Positions 1 to 8,023 of a stretch of DNA of 29,736 bases are shown here, one piece after another. Location: the NCBI GenBank assembly GCA_020860025.1, contig JAJBVC010000171.1, positions 1 through 29,736 of the forward strand, given 5' to 3'. The translations under genes were made by a program, and so were the position numbers. Each line of letters starts with the position of its first letter. The first letter of the stretch is position 1. Under the pieces are notes generated by a model that saw only the letters and a program-made list of their open reading frames with translations, had not been told where the DNA came from and did not search any database. The stretch is from Clostridiales bacterium (GTDB lineage: Bacteria; Bacillota; Clostridia; Oscillospirales; Acutalibacteraceae).

Positions 1-105
1 GTACATGTTATAAACAATAGGAGGTACGAAGTAATAGAAAAATCAATTTATGAAGTTCAAAAAAAGAGAAAAATACAAAACGATTGCGAGGATGCTTGCG
101 GATGA
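1..105 (+). CDS. possible C-terminal fragment of an upstream gene
   Basis: Frame 1 is open from the window edge to a TGA at 103-105 and would encode the last 34 residues of a protein that begins outside the window. The peptide is basic in the middle (QKKRK) and ends in a Cys-containing acidic tail (DCEDACG). I do not recognise a family. An alternative is a 32-codon ORF from ATG 49 to TAA 147, but the AGGAGG at 20-25 is too far upstream to serve it well. Two + strand-competent terminators follow, which favours some + strand transcript ending here. Real coding status is uncertain. Confidence 0.3.
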   Translation, partial: VHVINNRRYEVIEKSIYEVQKKRKIQNDCEDACG

Positions 106-155
106 CGGTATTTTCTATCATTTTTATCATCCATATATTTACCCATAAAATTAAG

Positions 156-182
156 AAAAAGCCCGGTTATTTCGGACTTTTT
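156..182 (-). terminator. terminator hairpin downstream of alpha-galactosidase
   Basis: The arms AAAAAGCCCG (156-165) and CGGACTTTTT (173-182) pair with one mismatch around a 7-base loop. Read on the minus strand, the stem is followed by CTTTTTCTT, so it suits termination of the alpha-galactosidase transcript. Read on the + strand it also ends in a T run, so it may act in both directions. Confidence 0.6.
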
Positions 183-193
183 CGACAGACCTG

Positions 194-224
194 CCACAGC
201 ATACAGTATGCTGTGGTGTTTTTT
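194..224 (+). terminator. strong + strand intrinsic terminator
   Basis: CCACAGCATA (194-203) and TATGCTGTGG (207-216) form a perfect 10-bp stem with a 3-base loop, followed by TGTTTTTT (217-224). It would end a + strand transcript entering from the left edge, just before the convergent alpha-galactosidase stop codon at 230. Confidence 0.8.
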
Positions 225-229
225 ATGGA

Positions 230-2317
230 TTAAATTTCTTTAATACGAATAATCTTGTTATAATATGCTCCTCTGACTTGCAGGTTAATGCCTACATTTT
301 TAAGATAAGAACCGCTTTTTTCATATGTAGTATTACCTATTTTTAAGCTGTAACGCTTATCGTCCGCCAAACCGTCAAAGCAAAACGGAATTTTCTTTTT
401 AAAGAAACGAGTTCCGCTTGCAGCAATAAAGGCAACGCTTTCGGTTTTTTCATCGTTCACGTAGTGATTAAACAAAACCTCGTCATCATCTATATCAAGG
501 ATTCTGTAAAGATTGCCGAACTGAACAAGATTTCTTATTTCTTTATACGTTTTGATATTCTTTTTACAGATTTCCAAATCATCATTTGAATATTTTGCCA
601 AATTACCGCCGACACCGAGAGCGCCCTGCATTGCAATATTAAAGCGAAAATCAAGCGTAGCAGGCTTATTATATCCGCCGGTATCGGTTACCCAGGCACG
701 CATAGTTTTAACAGGTCGTGTAAGAGAATAACCCTTTTGTATCACCATACGGTCAACAGCGTCTGTATTATCGCTCGTCCAAGCCTGGTCAAAGTGCATA
801 AGCGCACCGTAATCGCAGCGTCCTCCGCCCGACGAACAGCTTTCAAAAGCAACTTCGGGATGACGTGCTTTAAGCGCATCAACAATATCATAAACCGCCT
901 TTGTATGAAGATACCAAAGCATTTTTGGGCAGGAAAGATTTTCTGCGCCCGTTTCCGAAAAAGGACGGTTCATATCCCATTTTACATATTTGATATTATG
1001 CTCGCTCAAAAGCTTATCGAGGCAGTCAAAAATATATTTTTGAACCTCGGGACGTGTCATATTTAAAACAAGCTGATTACGAAGCTCGCTCGCCTTACGT
1101 GTATCATAATGATACGCCCAATCGGGATGTGCTCTGAACAAATCACTGTCCGCATTGACCATTTCGGGTTCAACCCAAATACCGAAATCCATACCAAGCT
1201 CGTTTACCCTGTTAATAAGCTCATCAAGTCCGTTTGGAAATTTATTTTTATTTACAAACCAATCGCCGAGACCTGCACGGTCGTTGTTGCGTTCTCCGAA
1301 CCAGCCGTCGTCCATAACAAAAAGCTCAACGCCGATTTTTGAAGCGTATTCGGCAAGTTTAATCTGACCCTCGCTGCTTACCCTGAAATCAGTAGCCTCC
1401 CACGAATTATATAATACAGGAAGCGGTTTTTCATTAAACGATTTCGGCAAAACGTGTTTTACGGCAAATTTACTAAGCTGACGTGACATTTCACCCAAGC
1501 CCTGAGTATATCCGCAAAATACCTTTGGAGTATCAAACGCTTCACCGCCCAAAAGGTTATAGGCAAAATCAAAATCATTCACACCCATATCTATTCTTGT
1601 TATTCCGAACAAATCTCTTGAAGCACTGACCTTGAAGCTGCCACTGTAAGCAAGCATGGCAAAATAAACGTCACCCTGCTTTTCATCTGCATTTTGATAA
1701 GCAATAAAATACGGCGACTGATTATGACCTGAAGTACCTCGACGACTTTCAAAAACGAGCGAGCCACCCTCAAGAGTATGCTTTGCCTCCAAAAATTCGG
1801 CGCCCCAAGCACCGTTTGTATTGCTGAACGTATACGGATTTGTTGACGGCAAAGAAAACTCTGCGCTGAAAAGACGTTCAAACTTAATTTTATCGGTGCC
1901 GTTATTTTTAACAGTCGCAAAGCGAGTTATAATATCATCGTCTGCGTTAATCTGATAGTTAAGAGTTATTTCAAGCGGATAAACCTTGTCGCAAAAATTT
2001 AATTTAAGCGAATTTTCATCAGCACTGCAGCCTTTATAGTCAAGAAATATCTCTCGGCATTTATCTGAAAATTCCGCTTTTACGCAGCAGTCTCTGTAAA
2101 GCGTTCCGCCGAACGGCGTATATTCTTGCTTGAAATTGTCAAGCATTGAGTGATTTGAATTTTCATCACCGATTTGTTCTATGAAATAATCGTTTACATC
2201 ACATTTTTTACCCCAGTATATATGGTGATTATAGCCGAAGCTATCAACTCCGAGAGCGTAATGGGTGTTTTTTGTTTCCAAAACAAAAATATTATTTTTA
2301 CAAACGTGAACCGGCAT
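230..2317 (-). CDS. alpha-galactosidase, glycoside hydrolase family 36
   Basis: This enzyme removes terminal alpha-galactose from melibiose, raffinose-type oligosaccharides and galactomannan fragments. The 695 residues match the usual bacterial GH36 length of about 700-750. Visible are an N-terminal beta-rich domain, a (beta/alpha)8 barrel from about residue 300, and a short C-terminal beta domain. The catalytic nucleophile is Asp448 in KWDMNR and the acid/base is Asp516 in WTSDNTD; SCSSGGGR lies between them. There is no signal peptide, so it is cytoplasmic and needs imported sugar. The ATG at 2317 is preceded by GAGGAGGACATT, a strong ribosome binding site. It is transcribed away from the AraC-type regulator at 2437, its most likely controller, and lies near a sugar transporter at 4760. 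Family assignment is firm; the exact natural substrate is inferred. Confidence 0.95.
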   Translation of the reverse strand: MPVHVCKNNIFVLETKNTHYALGVDSFGYNHHIYWGKKCDVNDYFIEQIGDENSNHSMLDNFKQEYTPFGGTLYRDCCVKAEFSDKCREIFLDYKGCSADENSLKLNFCDKVYPLEITLNYQINADDDIITRFATVKNNGTDKIKFERLFSAEFSLPSTNPYTFSNTNGAWGAEFLEAKHTLEGGSLVFESRRGTSGHNQSPYFIAYQNADEKQGDVYFAMLAYSGSFKVSASRDLFGITRIDMGVNDFDFAYNLLGGEAFDTPKVFCGYTQGLGEMSRQLSKFAVKHVLPKSFNEKPLPVLYNSWEATDFRVSSEGQIKLAEYASKIGVELFVMDDGWFGERNNDRAGLGDWFVNKNKFPNGLDELINRVNELGMDFGIWVEPEMVNADSDLFRAHPDWAYHYDTRKASELRNQLVLNMTRPEVQKYIFDCLDKLLSEHNIKYVKWDMNRPFSETGAENLSCPKMLWYLHTKAVYDIVDALKARHPEVAFESCSSGGGRCDYGALMHFDQAWTSDNTDAVDRMVIQKGYSLTRPVKTMRAWVTDTGGYNKPATLDFRFNIAMQGALGVGGNLAKYSNDDLEICKKNIKTYKEIRNLVQFGNLYRILDIDDDEVLFNHYVNDEKTESVAFIAASGTRFFKKKIPFCFDGLADDKRYSLKIGNTTYEKSGSYLKNVGINLQVRGAYYNKIIRIKEI

Positions 2318-2374
2318 AATGTCCTCCTCAATGTTGATTTCATTGATTTTTTCTATAAAATGTTGTACTATTAA

Positions 2375-2436
2375 AATATCACTTTGTTTTATATAAATAA
2401 ATTGAAAATATCAATAAAAATGTTAGGAATATCACT
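2375..2436 (+). repeat. three phased direct repeats, candidate AraC-type operator
   Basis: AATATCACT occurs at 2375-2383 and 2428-2436, and AATATCAAT at 2407-2415. Start-to-start distances are 32 and 21 bases, close to three and two turns of the helix, so all copies face the same side. AraC-family proteins commonly bind direct repeats about 21 bp apart. The middle copy also lies in the inverted repeat ATTGA-AAATA-TCAAT (2401-2415). The third copy abuts the ATG of the regulator at 2437, suggesting autoregulation. Confidence 0.45.
2388..2414 (-). promoter_or_regulatory. candidate alpha-galactosidase promoter
   Basis: On the minus strand TTGATA (2409-2414) and TATAAA (2388-2393) resemble -35 and -10 boxes, but the 15-base spacer is short. 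Such a non-ideal spacing would fit a promoter that needs an activator, and AraC-type repeats overlap it. Inferred from sequence only. Confidence 0.35.
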
Positions 2437-3276
2437 ATGATTGAGGATTTTAAAAATTTTTTTACTTTAATTGACGAGAACGACCCTATGCAAGTAGGTC
2501 TTGTAGGAGAAACCTACTGCGATAAGACTTTTGACATTGCAAGAGAATGCTCAGACCTAAACGCACTTGAATTTATAATTGACGGTAAAGGTACGCTAAA
2601 TATTGACGGTCAAACGCTTTATCCTGAAAAAAATGATATATTCTTTCTTAAATACGGCAGTAATCATCACTATTATTCCGATGAAAAAAATCCATGGCAC
2701 AAATTATGGATTGTATTTGACGGAGCAATGGCAAACGCCTTAATTGACTGCTATTTACCTAAAGATACATATTTATTTTCAAACTGTATAAACCTAAAAA
2801 AATATTTCGAGGAAATTGTTGAAATATCAAAGCAAAGCTATTCGTATGAGCTGATGGTAAATCGCATAACTGTTTGCCTTGTACAGATATTTATGTTTAT
2901 TCATAACCGTGTACAAATTGAAAATGAAGAGCTGCCTGACATAATAAGAAAAAAGCTTGACGAGTCAACGGAAATTGACTTAAATCTTGATGAGTTTTGC
3001 AAAAGCATTAACTATTCAAAAAATTATGTTATAAATGTATTTAAAGAAAAATTCAAAATAACTCCTTACAGATATTTTTTGGAGCGAAAAATTGACGCTG
3101 CAAAAGCATATCTTGCGCACACCAATATGAGTATAGGTGATATTTCAAAGGTGCTTCATTATTCCGACCAGCAATATTTTTCAACAAGTTTTAAGAATAC
3201 AGTCGGCTGTTCCCCGCTTGAATACAGAAAAAGAACAAGAACGGTCAATTCGTCCGCAAATCAGTATATAGTGTGA
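2437..3276 (+). CDS. AraC-family transcriptional regulator
   Basis: A 279-residue DNA-binding regulator with the usual two-part layout. Residues about 35-90 form a cupin-like sugar-sensing domain (GKGTLNIDGQTLYPEKND, then NHHYYSDE and WHKLWIVFDG). Residues about 175-270 hold two helix-turn-helix units, including LDEFCKSINYSKNYVINVFK and the AraC signature IGDISKVLHYSDQQYFSTSF, ending in GCSPLEYRKR. Length and order are typical of activators of sugar catabolism genes. The ATG at 2437 has a modest site, TTAGGA, 8 bases upstream. It diverges from the GH36 alpha-galactosidase across a 119-bp region with phased repeats and is followed on the same strand by a phosphoesterase and a sugar transporter, so it probably controls this locus in response to a galactoside. 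The inducer is not known. Confidence 0.9.
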   Translation: MIEDFKNFFTLIDENDPMQVGLVGETYCDKTFDIARECSDLNALEFIIDGKGTLNIDGQTLYPEKNDIFFLKYGSNHHYYSDEKNPWHKLWIVFDGAMANALIDCYLPKDTYLFSNCINLKKYFEEIVEISKQSYSYELMVNRITVCLVQIFMFIHNRVQIENEELPDIIRKKLDESTEIDLNLDEFCKSINYSKNYVINVFKEKFKITPYRYFLERKIDAAKAYLAHTNMSIGDISKVLHYSDQQYFSTSFKNTVGCSPLEYRKRTRTVNSSANQYIV

Positions 3277-3285
3277 TATTCTTAA

Positions 3286-3346
3286 CATTATTTGTGATTT
3301 TGCCTATTACAAATGATGTATAAAAGTGGTATTTTATAAGTATAAT
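3286..3346 (+). promoter_or_regulatory. candidate promoter/operator of the phosphoesterase-transporter pair
   Basis: The 98-bp gap before 3375 contains an inverted repeat, CATTATTTGT (3286-3295) and ACAAATGATG (3309-3318), matching at 9 of 10 positions with a 13-base spacer. A consensus -10 box TATAAT lies at 3341-3346, but I see no good -35 box. GTGATATT at 3273-3280 is the reverse of the AATATCAC repeat near the alpha-galactosidase, hinting at shared control by the AraC-type protein. Confidence 0.35.
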
Positions 3347-3374
3347 GTTTTTCAGTTTATTTTGAGGTGATGAA

Positions 3375-4757
3375 ATGGGCAAGCCTTTTTCCTTTTTTCT
3401 TGTGACAGATCCGCATTATTTTGAACTGTCGCTCGGCGGTTCGGGACCTGCTTACGAAAGGCGAAGCAGAACCGACCAAAAATGTGTGGCGGAAACAGGT
3501 GCGATTATAGATGCAGGATTTAAACAAATAGCGGATGATAAAGAAACCGATTTTGTTTTAATACCAGGCGATTTGGTTTACCGAGGCGAGCAGGCAAGTC
3601 ACGAGGGATTTATTAAAAAGCTTGAAAAGCTTGAAGCTGCCGGCAAAACTATTTATATAATTACGGCTCGGCACGATTATGCCGGAAATCCGTGTGGATT
3701 TATAGGTGAGGAGTGCGTACCTGTTGAGGGAACTCCGAGAGAAAATCTGCGTTCAATGTATTACCATTATGGCTTTGAGCAGGCTATAAGCGAACATAAA
3801 AAATCTATGTCGTACGTAGTTCAGCTTACAGACGGCATAAGGCTTTTGGCTCTTAACTGCGATGGCGACTGCAAGGATTTTAAAGGTATTTGGGACGACC
3901 AAATGGAGTGGGCGCTTGAACAGGTTAAGCAGGCTCATGAAAGCGGAAATTACATATTTGCGATGACGCATTATCCGCTTTTACCGTTTTCCCCGATTAT
4001 GAATTTAATCGGCGATGCAAAACTTACCGACTGGGAAACCGTTGCGACAAAACTTGCGGATGCAGGTGTTGACCTTATATTTACAGGTCATATGCACGCT
4101 CAGGCTGTCACAGATTATAAAACGGAAAAGGGCAACACGATAACCGATGTTCAGACAGGCTGTTTTGTCGGCTGTCCGTGCGCATACAGACGTGTTACGT
4201 TTACAGATGATAACAAGATTGATATAAAATCATACACGGTAAATGATTTTGACTGGGACAAGGGCGGTAAAACGGCTCAGGAATATTTTCAGTGGCGATT
4301 TGACAGGATGATTACCGACATAATTGACGCAATGGCTTATGACTTTGCTTTTTTTACTCGCCTGTTCGGTGGCCCCGAAAAGAACAAAAAGCTAAAAGTT
4401 CCAATTACAGCTGTAGGAAAACTTCTGCAAAAACTAACTTTAAAAAAGCTTGGCAGAATGCTTTGCTTTAAGGTTGACGACAGTATCGGCGACAGACTTG
4501 TTAAAGACGTTGGCGTTGAACTTGTTCGCAATATTTTTGTAGGTGATGAGCCTTATGTTAAAGGTACACCGATGTATGAGGCGGTTAAAAAGCTACTTAA
4601 AAGACTGCACCCGATTACTCATATTATTGAAAAAAAGGCGGGCGAAAAAAATCCGCTTCTTGCTGATTTGGACTCATTTGTTCTTGATATGATTGGGGAC
4701 GAAAAGCAGCGTGATTACAACACAGTTTTGAATATTGAATGGAAGAGTGAAAAATAA
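3375..4757 (+). CDS. calcineurin-like metallophosphoesterase with altered GNH motif
   Basis: A 460-residue cytoplasmic protein of the two-metal phosphoesterase fold. In order: D12-x-H14 (TDPHYF), G-D66 (PGDLVYRG), H100-D101 (TARHDY), H199 (MTHYPL), and H239-x-H241 (FTGHMHAQ). The family's usual GNH(D/E) has become ARHD, so the Asn that normally binds metal and phosphate is missing at that position. Residues about 305-460 are a helical, Lys-rich extension with no family I recognise. There is no signal peptide. The ATG has a strong site, GAGGTGA. The stop is two bases before the ATG of the sugar transporter, so the two are translated together; a role in handling a phosphorylated sugar or nucleotide is possible but unproven. 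Substrate unknown. Confidence 0.85.
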   Translation: MGKPFSFFLVTDPHYFELSLGGSGPAYERRSRTDQKCVAETGAIIDAGFKQIADDKETDFVLIPGDLVYRGEQASHEGFIKKLEKLEAAGKTIYIITARHDYAGNPCGFIGEECVPVEGTPRENLRSMYYHYGFEQAISEHKKSMSYVVQLTDGIRLLALNCDGDCKDFKGIWDDQMEWALEQVKQAHESGNYIFAMTHYPLLPFSPIMNLIGDAKLTDWETVATKLADAGVDLIFTGHMHAQAVTDYKTEKGNTITDVQTGCFVGCPCAYRRVTFTDDNKIDIKSYTVNDFDWDKGGKTAQEYFQWRFDRMITDIIDAMAYDFAFFTRLFGGPEKNKKLKVPITAVGKLLQKLTLKKLGRMLCFKVDDSIGDRLVKDVGVELVRNIFVGDEPYVKGTPMYEAVKKLLKRLHPITHIIEKKAGEKNPLLADLDSFVLDMIGDEKQRDYNTVLNIEWKSEK

Positions 4758-4759
4758 TT

Positions 4760-6199
4760 ATGGGTCAAGCAATAAACAATGTAAATACTTCTTTAGATAA
4801 AAAGCACGTTAAAACAAGTGAATTTGTACTTTACCTTATGGCTGTATTCTTCTATACAAATATGACAGGTATGGTAGGTTCGTACCGAAGCGCCTACCTT
4901 GTAAATGTACTCAAACTGCCGGAGACGCAAACTTCACTTTTTAATACGCTTACAAGCATAATTCCGTTTATACTGAATTTCTTTATCGTAATGTATATAG
5001 ACGGGCGAAAAATGGGCAAGAGAGGAAAATTCAGGCCACTTGCACTGTTGGTTGCAATACCTATGGGCATAATCCTTGTGCTGTCGTTTTGGACGCCCGC
5101 TTCACTAAGCGGAACAATACTGATGATTTACCTTGTAACGATTGCGGTAATCTGGGCTGTTTTATGCACAGTCGGCAACAGCGTTAATATGGTAGCGTTC
5201 GTTATGACTCCCAATATAAAAGAAAGGGACACGGTTATTTCATTCAGGAGCATTTCATCGGCAATAGGCAATTCCGCTCCGCTTGTAATCGTTCTTGTTA
5301 TTGCACTATTCATAAAAGACGAGGGCTCTCAGTATATTATCAGTGCCGCACTTTGCGGTGTTGTAGGAATTATCACAATGCTCTTTGGTATGAGCAAGGT
5401 ACACGAAAGGATTGAATACACAGAGGAAAAGAAAAATCCTCTGCTCGGCTTCAAAGATATACTGACTAATAAATATGCTTGGGTAATAATCATTTCCGAA
5501 TTTTTAAAGAGCTTTAGAGGTATCGCCACATATATGGGAGTTTTCCTCGCAGCTGCTTTGCTCGGCTCAACAAGCAAGTATCTGCTCTTCGGTCTGCCGA
5601 CGGGAATAGGAACTGCGGTCGGTATGCTTATTATCAACTTTCTGCTTAAGAAATTCAATTCAAAGGTTCTTTATATTGCATCAGGTATCTACTCTGTTAT
5701 CGCAAATCTCTGTGCTTTCGGTATCGGTTACGCTTATTTCAAAACAGGAAATTCTGTACTCCAGATATTGTTCATCGTGTTCTTGTTTCTTATCGGACTT
5801 CAGTTCGGTGCGTCAAATCTGCTTCCGAGTATGTTCCAGGCGGATGTTCTTGAAACTATTGAGCTTGATACCGACAAAAGACTTGACGCTTCTCTGCCGT
5901 TTGTAATAAGTATATTCACCACGGTGTCCGGTACAATCGCAAGCGCACTTTCTCCGCTGATACTATACGGCGACAATTCAATTATTCAGTACGTAAACGA
6001 CGACAATGCAGTTCAGTCGTTCCACACAAAGGTATGGATGCTGTTCTTCTACACGGTTTTCCACGGACTTATGATGTTCCTTGCCGGAGTTCCTTTCTTC
6101 TTCTATAAGCTGACAGGAAAAACAAAAGAGGATATTCATAACGCAGTTATTGAAAAGAGAATGAATTATAACTCATCCGAAAATATCCAAAAACCTTAA
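4760..6199 (+). CDS. GPH-type (MFS) sugar transporter
   Basis: A 479-residue integral membrane protein with about 12 hydrophobic segments. The loop after the second helix, MYIDGRKMGKRGKFRPLAL, corresponds to the D-R-x-x-x-x-G-K/R-F-R-P motif of the glycoside-pentoside-hexuronide:cation symporters (MelB-like, within the MFS superfamily). The C-terminal end is a hydrophilic cytoplasmic tail (KRMNYNSSENIQKP). The ATG is 2 bases after the phosphoesterase stop and has GGAAGAGTGA upstream, so expression is coupled. Given the alpha-galactosidase and AraC-type regulator 2-5 kb away, import of an alpha-galactoside such as melibiose is the best guess, but substrate cannot be read from sequence. A strong terminator follows. 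Confidence 0.85.
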   Translation: MGQAINNVNTSLDKKHVKTSEFVLYLMAVFFYTNMTGMVGSYRSAYLVNVLKLPETQTSLFNTLTSIIPFILNFFIVMYIDGRKMGKRGKFRPLALLVAIPMGIILVLSFWTPASLSGTILMIYLVTIAVIWAVLCTVGNSVNMVAFVMTPNIKERDTVISFRSISSAIGNSAPLVIVLVIALFIKDEGSQYIISAALCGVVGIITMLFGMSKVHERIEYTEEKKNPLLGFKDILTNKYAWVIIISEFLKSFRGIATYMGVFLAAALLGSTSKYLLFGLPTGIGTAVGMLIINFLLKKFNSKVLYIASGIYSVIANLCAFGIGYAYFKTGNSVLQILFIVFLFLIGLQFGASNLLPSMFQADVLETIELDTDKRLDASLPFVISIFTTVSGTIASALSPLILYGDNSIIQYVNDDNAVQSFHTKVWMLFFYTVFHGLMMFLAGVPFFFYKLTGKTKEDIHNAVIEKRMNYNSSENIQKP

Positions 6200-6206
6200 A
6201 ACGCTC

Positions 6207-6242
6207 AAAGGTGCCGAGAAGTTGAACTTCTCGGCACCTTTT
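6207..6242 (+). terminator. strong terminator after transporter gene
   Basis: AAAGGTGCCGAGAAG (6207-6221) and CTTCTCGGCACCTTT (6227-6241) form a perfect 15-bp stem with loop TTGAA, ending in TTTT. It begins 8 bases after the transporter stop. The A-rich left side would give a T run on the minus strand, so it may also serve the convergent ldh gene. Confidence 0.85.
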
Positions 6243-6349
6243 AAACGGCAGTTGTAGCAAGATTAACTTTTTTGTCATTAAAATATAAAAGCTAAGAAAG
6301 ATATTTACATTTTCAGCATTTTAGCGTGGTTTTGGTTGTTTAACCGTTG

Positions 6350-7294
6350 TTAGATGTTGAGTTCAGAGATCATTTCACGCAGTATATTGCAGGAGTCAGC
6401 GAATTTTTTCTTTTCCACCTCATCAAGCTTCATTTCAAGAATTTCACGAACGCCGTTACGATTCACAACCGACGGAACACCTACATAAATTCCCTTTTGC
6501 TCATACTCGCCCTTTAAATAAGTTGAAACGGTAAAAATTGAATTTTCATTAAAAAGTATTGCACGTGTAAGTCTTGCAAGCACCATGCCGATTCCGTAAT
6601 ATGTTGCATTTTTTGCTTTAATTATTTCATAGGCGGATTCCTTAACATCAACAGCAATTTTTTCCATATCGCTCATAAGGTCTGGATTTTTTCGCTGTAA
6701 ATCAGCAAGTGATTTAACTGAAATGGATGCATTGCTCCAAGCGACAAATTCAGAATCGCCGTGTTCGCCGATAACATACGCATGAACGTTTCGTGGATTA
6801 ACGTGAAAATAATCGCTCATAATGTGGCGAAGTCTTGCGGAATCAAGCGTAGTTCCCGAGCCTACAACCCTGCCGGCAGGAAATCCGGAAAGACTGTATA
6901 CGGCATATGTCATAATATCGACAGGATTTGACGCTACAAGGAAAACTCCGTTAAAACCGCTGCTGATAATCGGACTGACTATTGAGCGGAGAACCTTATA
7001 ATTTTTTTGAAGCAAATCACGCCTCGATTCACCCTTTTCCTGCGGAGCGCCTGCACAAATTGCGACAACATCGGCGTTGCTGCAATCGCTGTAATCGCCT
7101 GAATATATACGCATTGAACTCGGTGCAAACGGCAGTCCGTGCGATAAATCGGCGGCTTCTCCCTTTGCACGCTCCTCGTTAATATCAATTAGCACAAGCT
7201 CATCGCAAATATTCTGATTAAGAAGTGCATATGCAAAGCTCATCCCGACCATACCCACTCCGACTATTACAACCTTTTTATTATCAGTAAACAT
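6350..7294 (-). CDS. ldh: L-lactate dehydrogenase
   Basis: Reduces pyruvate to L-lactate with NADH, recycling NAD+ in fermentation. The protein has the N-terminal Rossmann motif GVGMVGMSFAYAL, the mobile active-site loop with Gln in PQEKGESRRDLL (Gln indicates lactate rather than malate), the substrate-binding Arg region SGTTLDSARLR, and catalytic His178 in IGEHGDSE. Length is about 314 residues, normal for the family. I choose the ATG at 7294 (MFTDNKK) because GGGTGA lies four bases upstream and the Rossmann strand starts right after; an in-frame ATG at 7321 would add nine unusual residues and has no binding site. A perfect inverted repeat covers this ribosome binding site, suggesting regulated expression. 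The phosphoribosyltransferase gene lies 67 bases upstream. Confidence 0.95.
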   Translation of the reverse strand: MFTDNKKVVIVGVGMVGMSFAYALLNQNICDELVLIDINEERAKGEAADLSHGLPFAPSSMRIYSGDYSDCSNADVVAICAGAPQEKGESRRDLLQKNYKVLRSIVSPIISSGFNGVFLVASNPVDIMTYAVYSLSGFPAGRVVGSGTTLDSARLRHIMSDYFHVNPRNVHAYVIGEHGDSEFVAWSNASISVKSLADLQRKNPDLMSDMEKIAVDVKESAYEIIKAKNATYYGIGMVLARLTRAILFNENSIFTVSTYLKGEYEQKGIYVGVPSVVNRNGVREILEMKLDEVEKKKFADSCNILREMISELNI

Positions 7295-7299
7295 AAAAT

Positions 7300-7332
7300 C
7301 ACCCAAAAGTATTATAACCATACTTTTGGGTG
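7300..7332 (-). promoter_or_regulatory. perfect 13-bp inverted repeat over the ldh ribosome binding site
   Basis: CACCCAAAAGTAT (7300-7312) and ATACTTTTGGGTG (7320-7332) are exact reverse complements with a 7-base spacer. On the minus strand the downstream arm contains GGGTG, the core of the ldh ribosome binding site, so the RNA hairpin would hide it. The spacer region also holds TATAAT on the minus strand (7311-7316), so the repeat could instead be a DNA operator around a -10 box. No T run follows, so it is not a terminator. Confidence 0.65.
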
Positions 7333-7361
7333 AAATTCTTTTAAAATATCACGATGTTTAT

Positions 7362-7904
7362 TTACTTAAAAAACAAAGGTAATTTTTCGAGAAAAATTAT
7401 ATCATCTCTGTCAGCTGCGTCACCTTCGGCAAGCGGAGCGCACGATGCGATAATATTGCCGCCGAAAGCTTCTACAATTCCTGTAACGGCTTTTAAACTC
7501 TCGCCTGTTGAAATTACATCGTCAACTATTAAAACACGCTTATCTTTAAGCAAGTCGCCGTCCTCGTGACCGAGATAGAGCGTCTGCTGTTTTTGAGTCG
7601 TTATGCTTGTAACAGTGTAAGCGACAGGATTGTCCATATAAACTTTAACGCCTTTACGTGCTACTATGTACTTCTTTTTGCTGATTTTGCTCATCTCGTA
7701 AGCAAGAGGTATTGACTTTGCTTCCGGAGTTACTATGTAATCAAATTCAGGCGTTTTTTCCAAAAGAGCCTTTGCGCACGCTTCGGTAAGTTCAACATCG
7801 CCGAAAAGAATAAATGCAGCGATATCGAGTGAATCCGATATGGGAAAGCGCTTTAACTTACGTTCGAGTCCGGCTATTTTTAAAGTATAATATTCTTCAT
7901 TCAT
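7362..7904 (-). CDS. Apt-type purine phosphoribosyltransferase
   Basis: A 180-residue type I phosphoribosyltransferase. The PRPP-binding motif RVLIVDDVISTGESL is at about residues 119-133, preceded by IVTPEAKSIPLAYEM, which matches the LVGPEARGF region of adenine phosphoribosyltransferases, and by ARKGVKVY, which matches their ARKxGKLP loop. It probably converts a purine base and PRPP to the nucleotide in salvage. Adenine is most likely, but related enzymes act on xanthine or serve as regulators, so I leave the symbol blank. The start ATG at 7904 has only a weak site (GAAAGAG). It lies between the HIT gene and ldh on the same strand. Confidence 0.85.
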   Translation of the reverse strand: MNEEYYTLKIAGLERKLKRFPISDSLDIAAFILFGDVELTEACAKALLEKTPEFDYIVTPEAKSIPLAYEMSKISKKKYIVARKGVKVYMDNPVAYTVTSITTQKQQTLYLGHEDGDLLKDKRVLIVDDVISTGESLKAVTGIVEAFGGNIIASCAPLAEGDAADRDDIIFLEKLPLFFK

Positions 7905-8023
7905 ATGTTTGTCGCTCTTTCCATAGCCTTTCAGGTTGCAAAACAGTTATTTAAAAATGCTTAATATCATATATTGCAGCCTGATAAGTCATAAATTGAT
8001 TTAATAGTGTAATTTATCAATTA

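Noticed and set aside
7300..7332. Rex (NADH-sensing) operator at ldh
   Set aside because: The inverted repeat does not resemble the TTGTTAA-N4-TTAACAA Rex site; reported instead as an unassigned inverted repeat.
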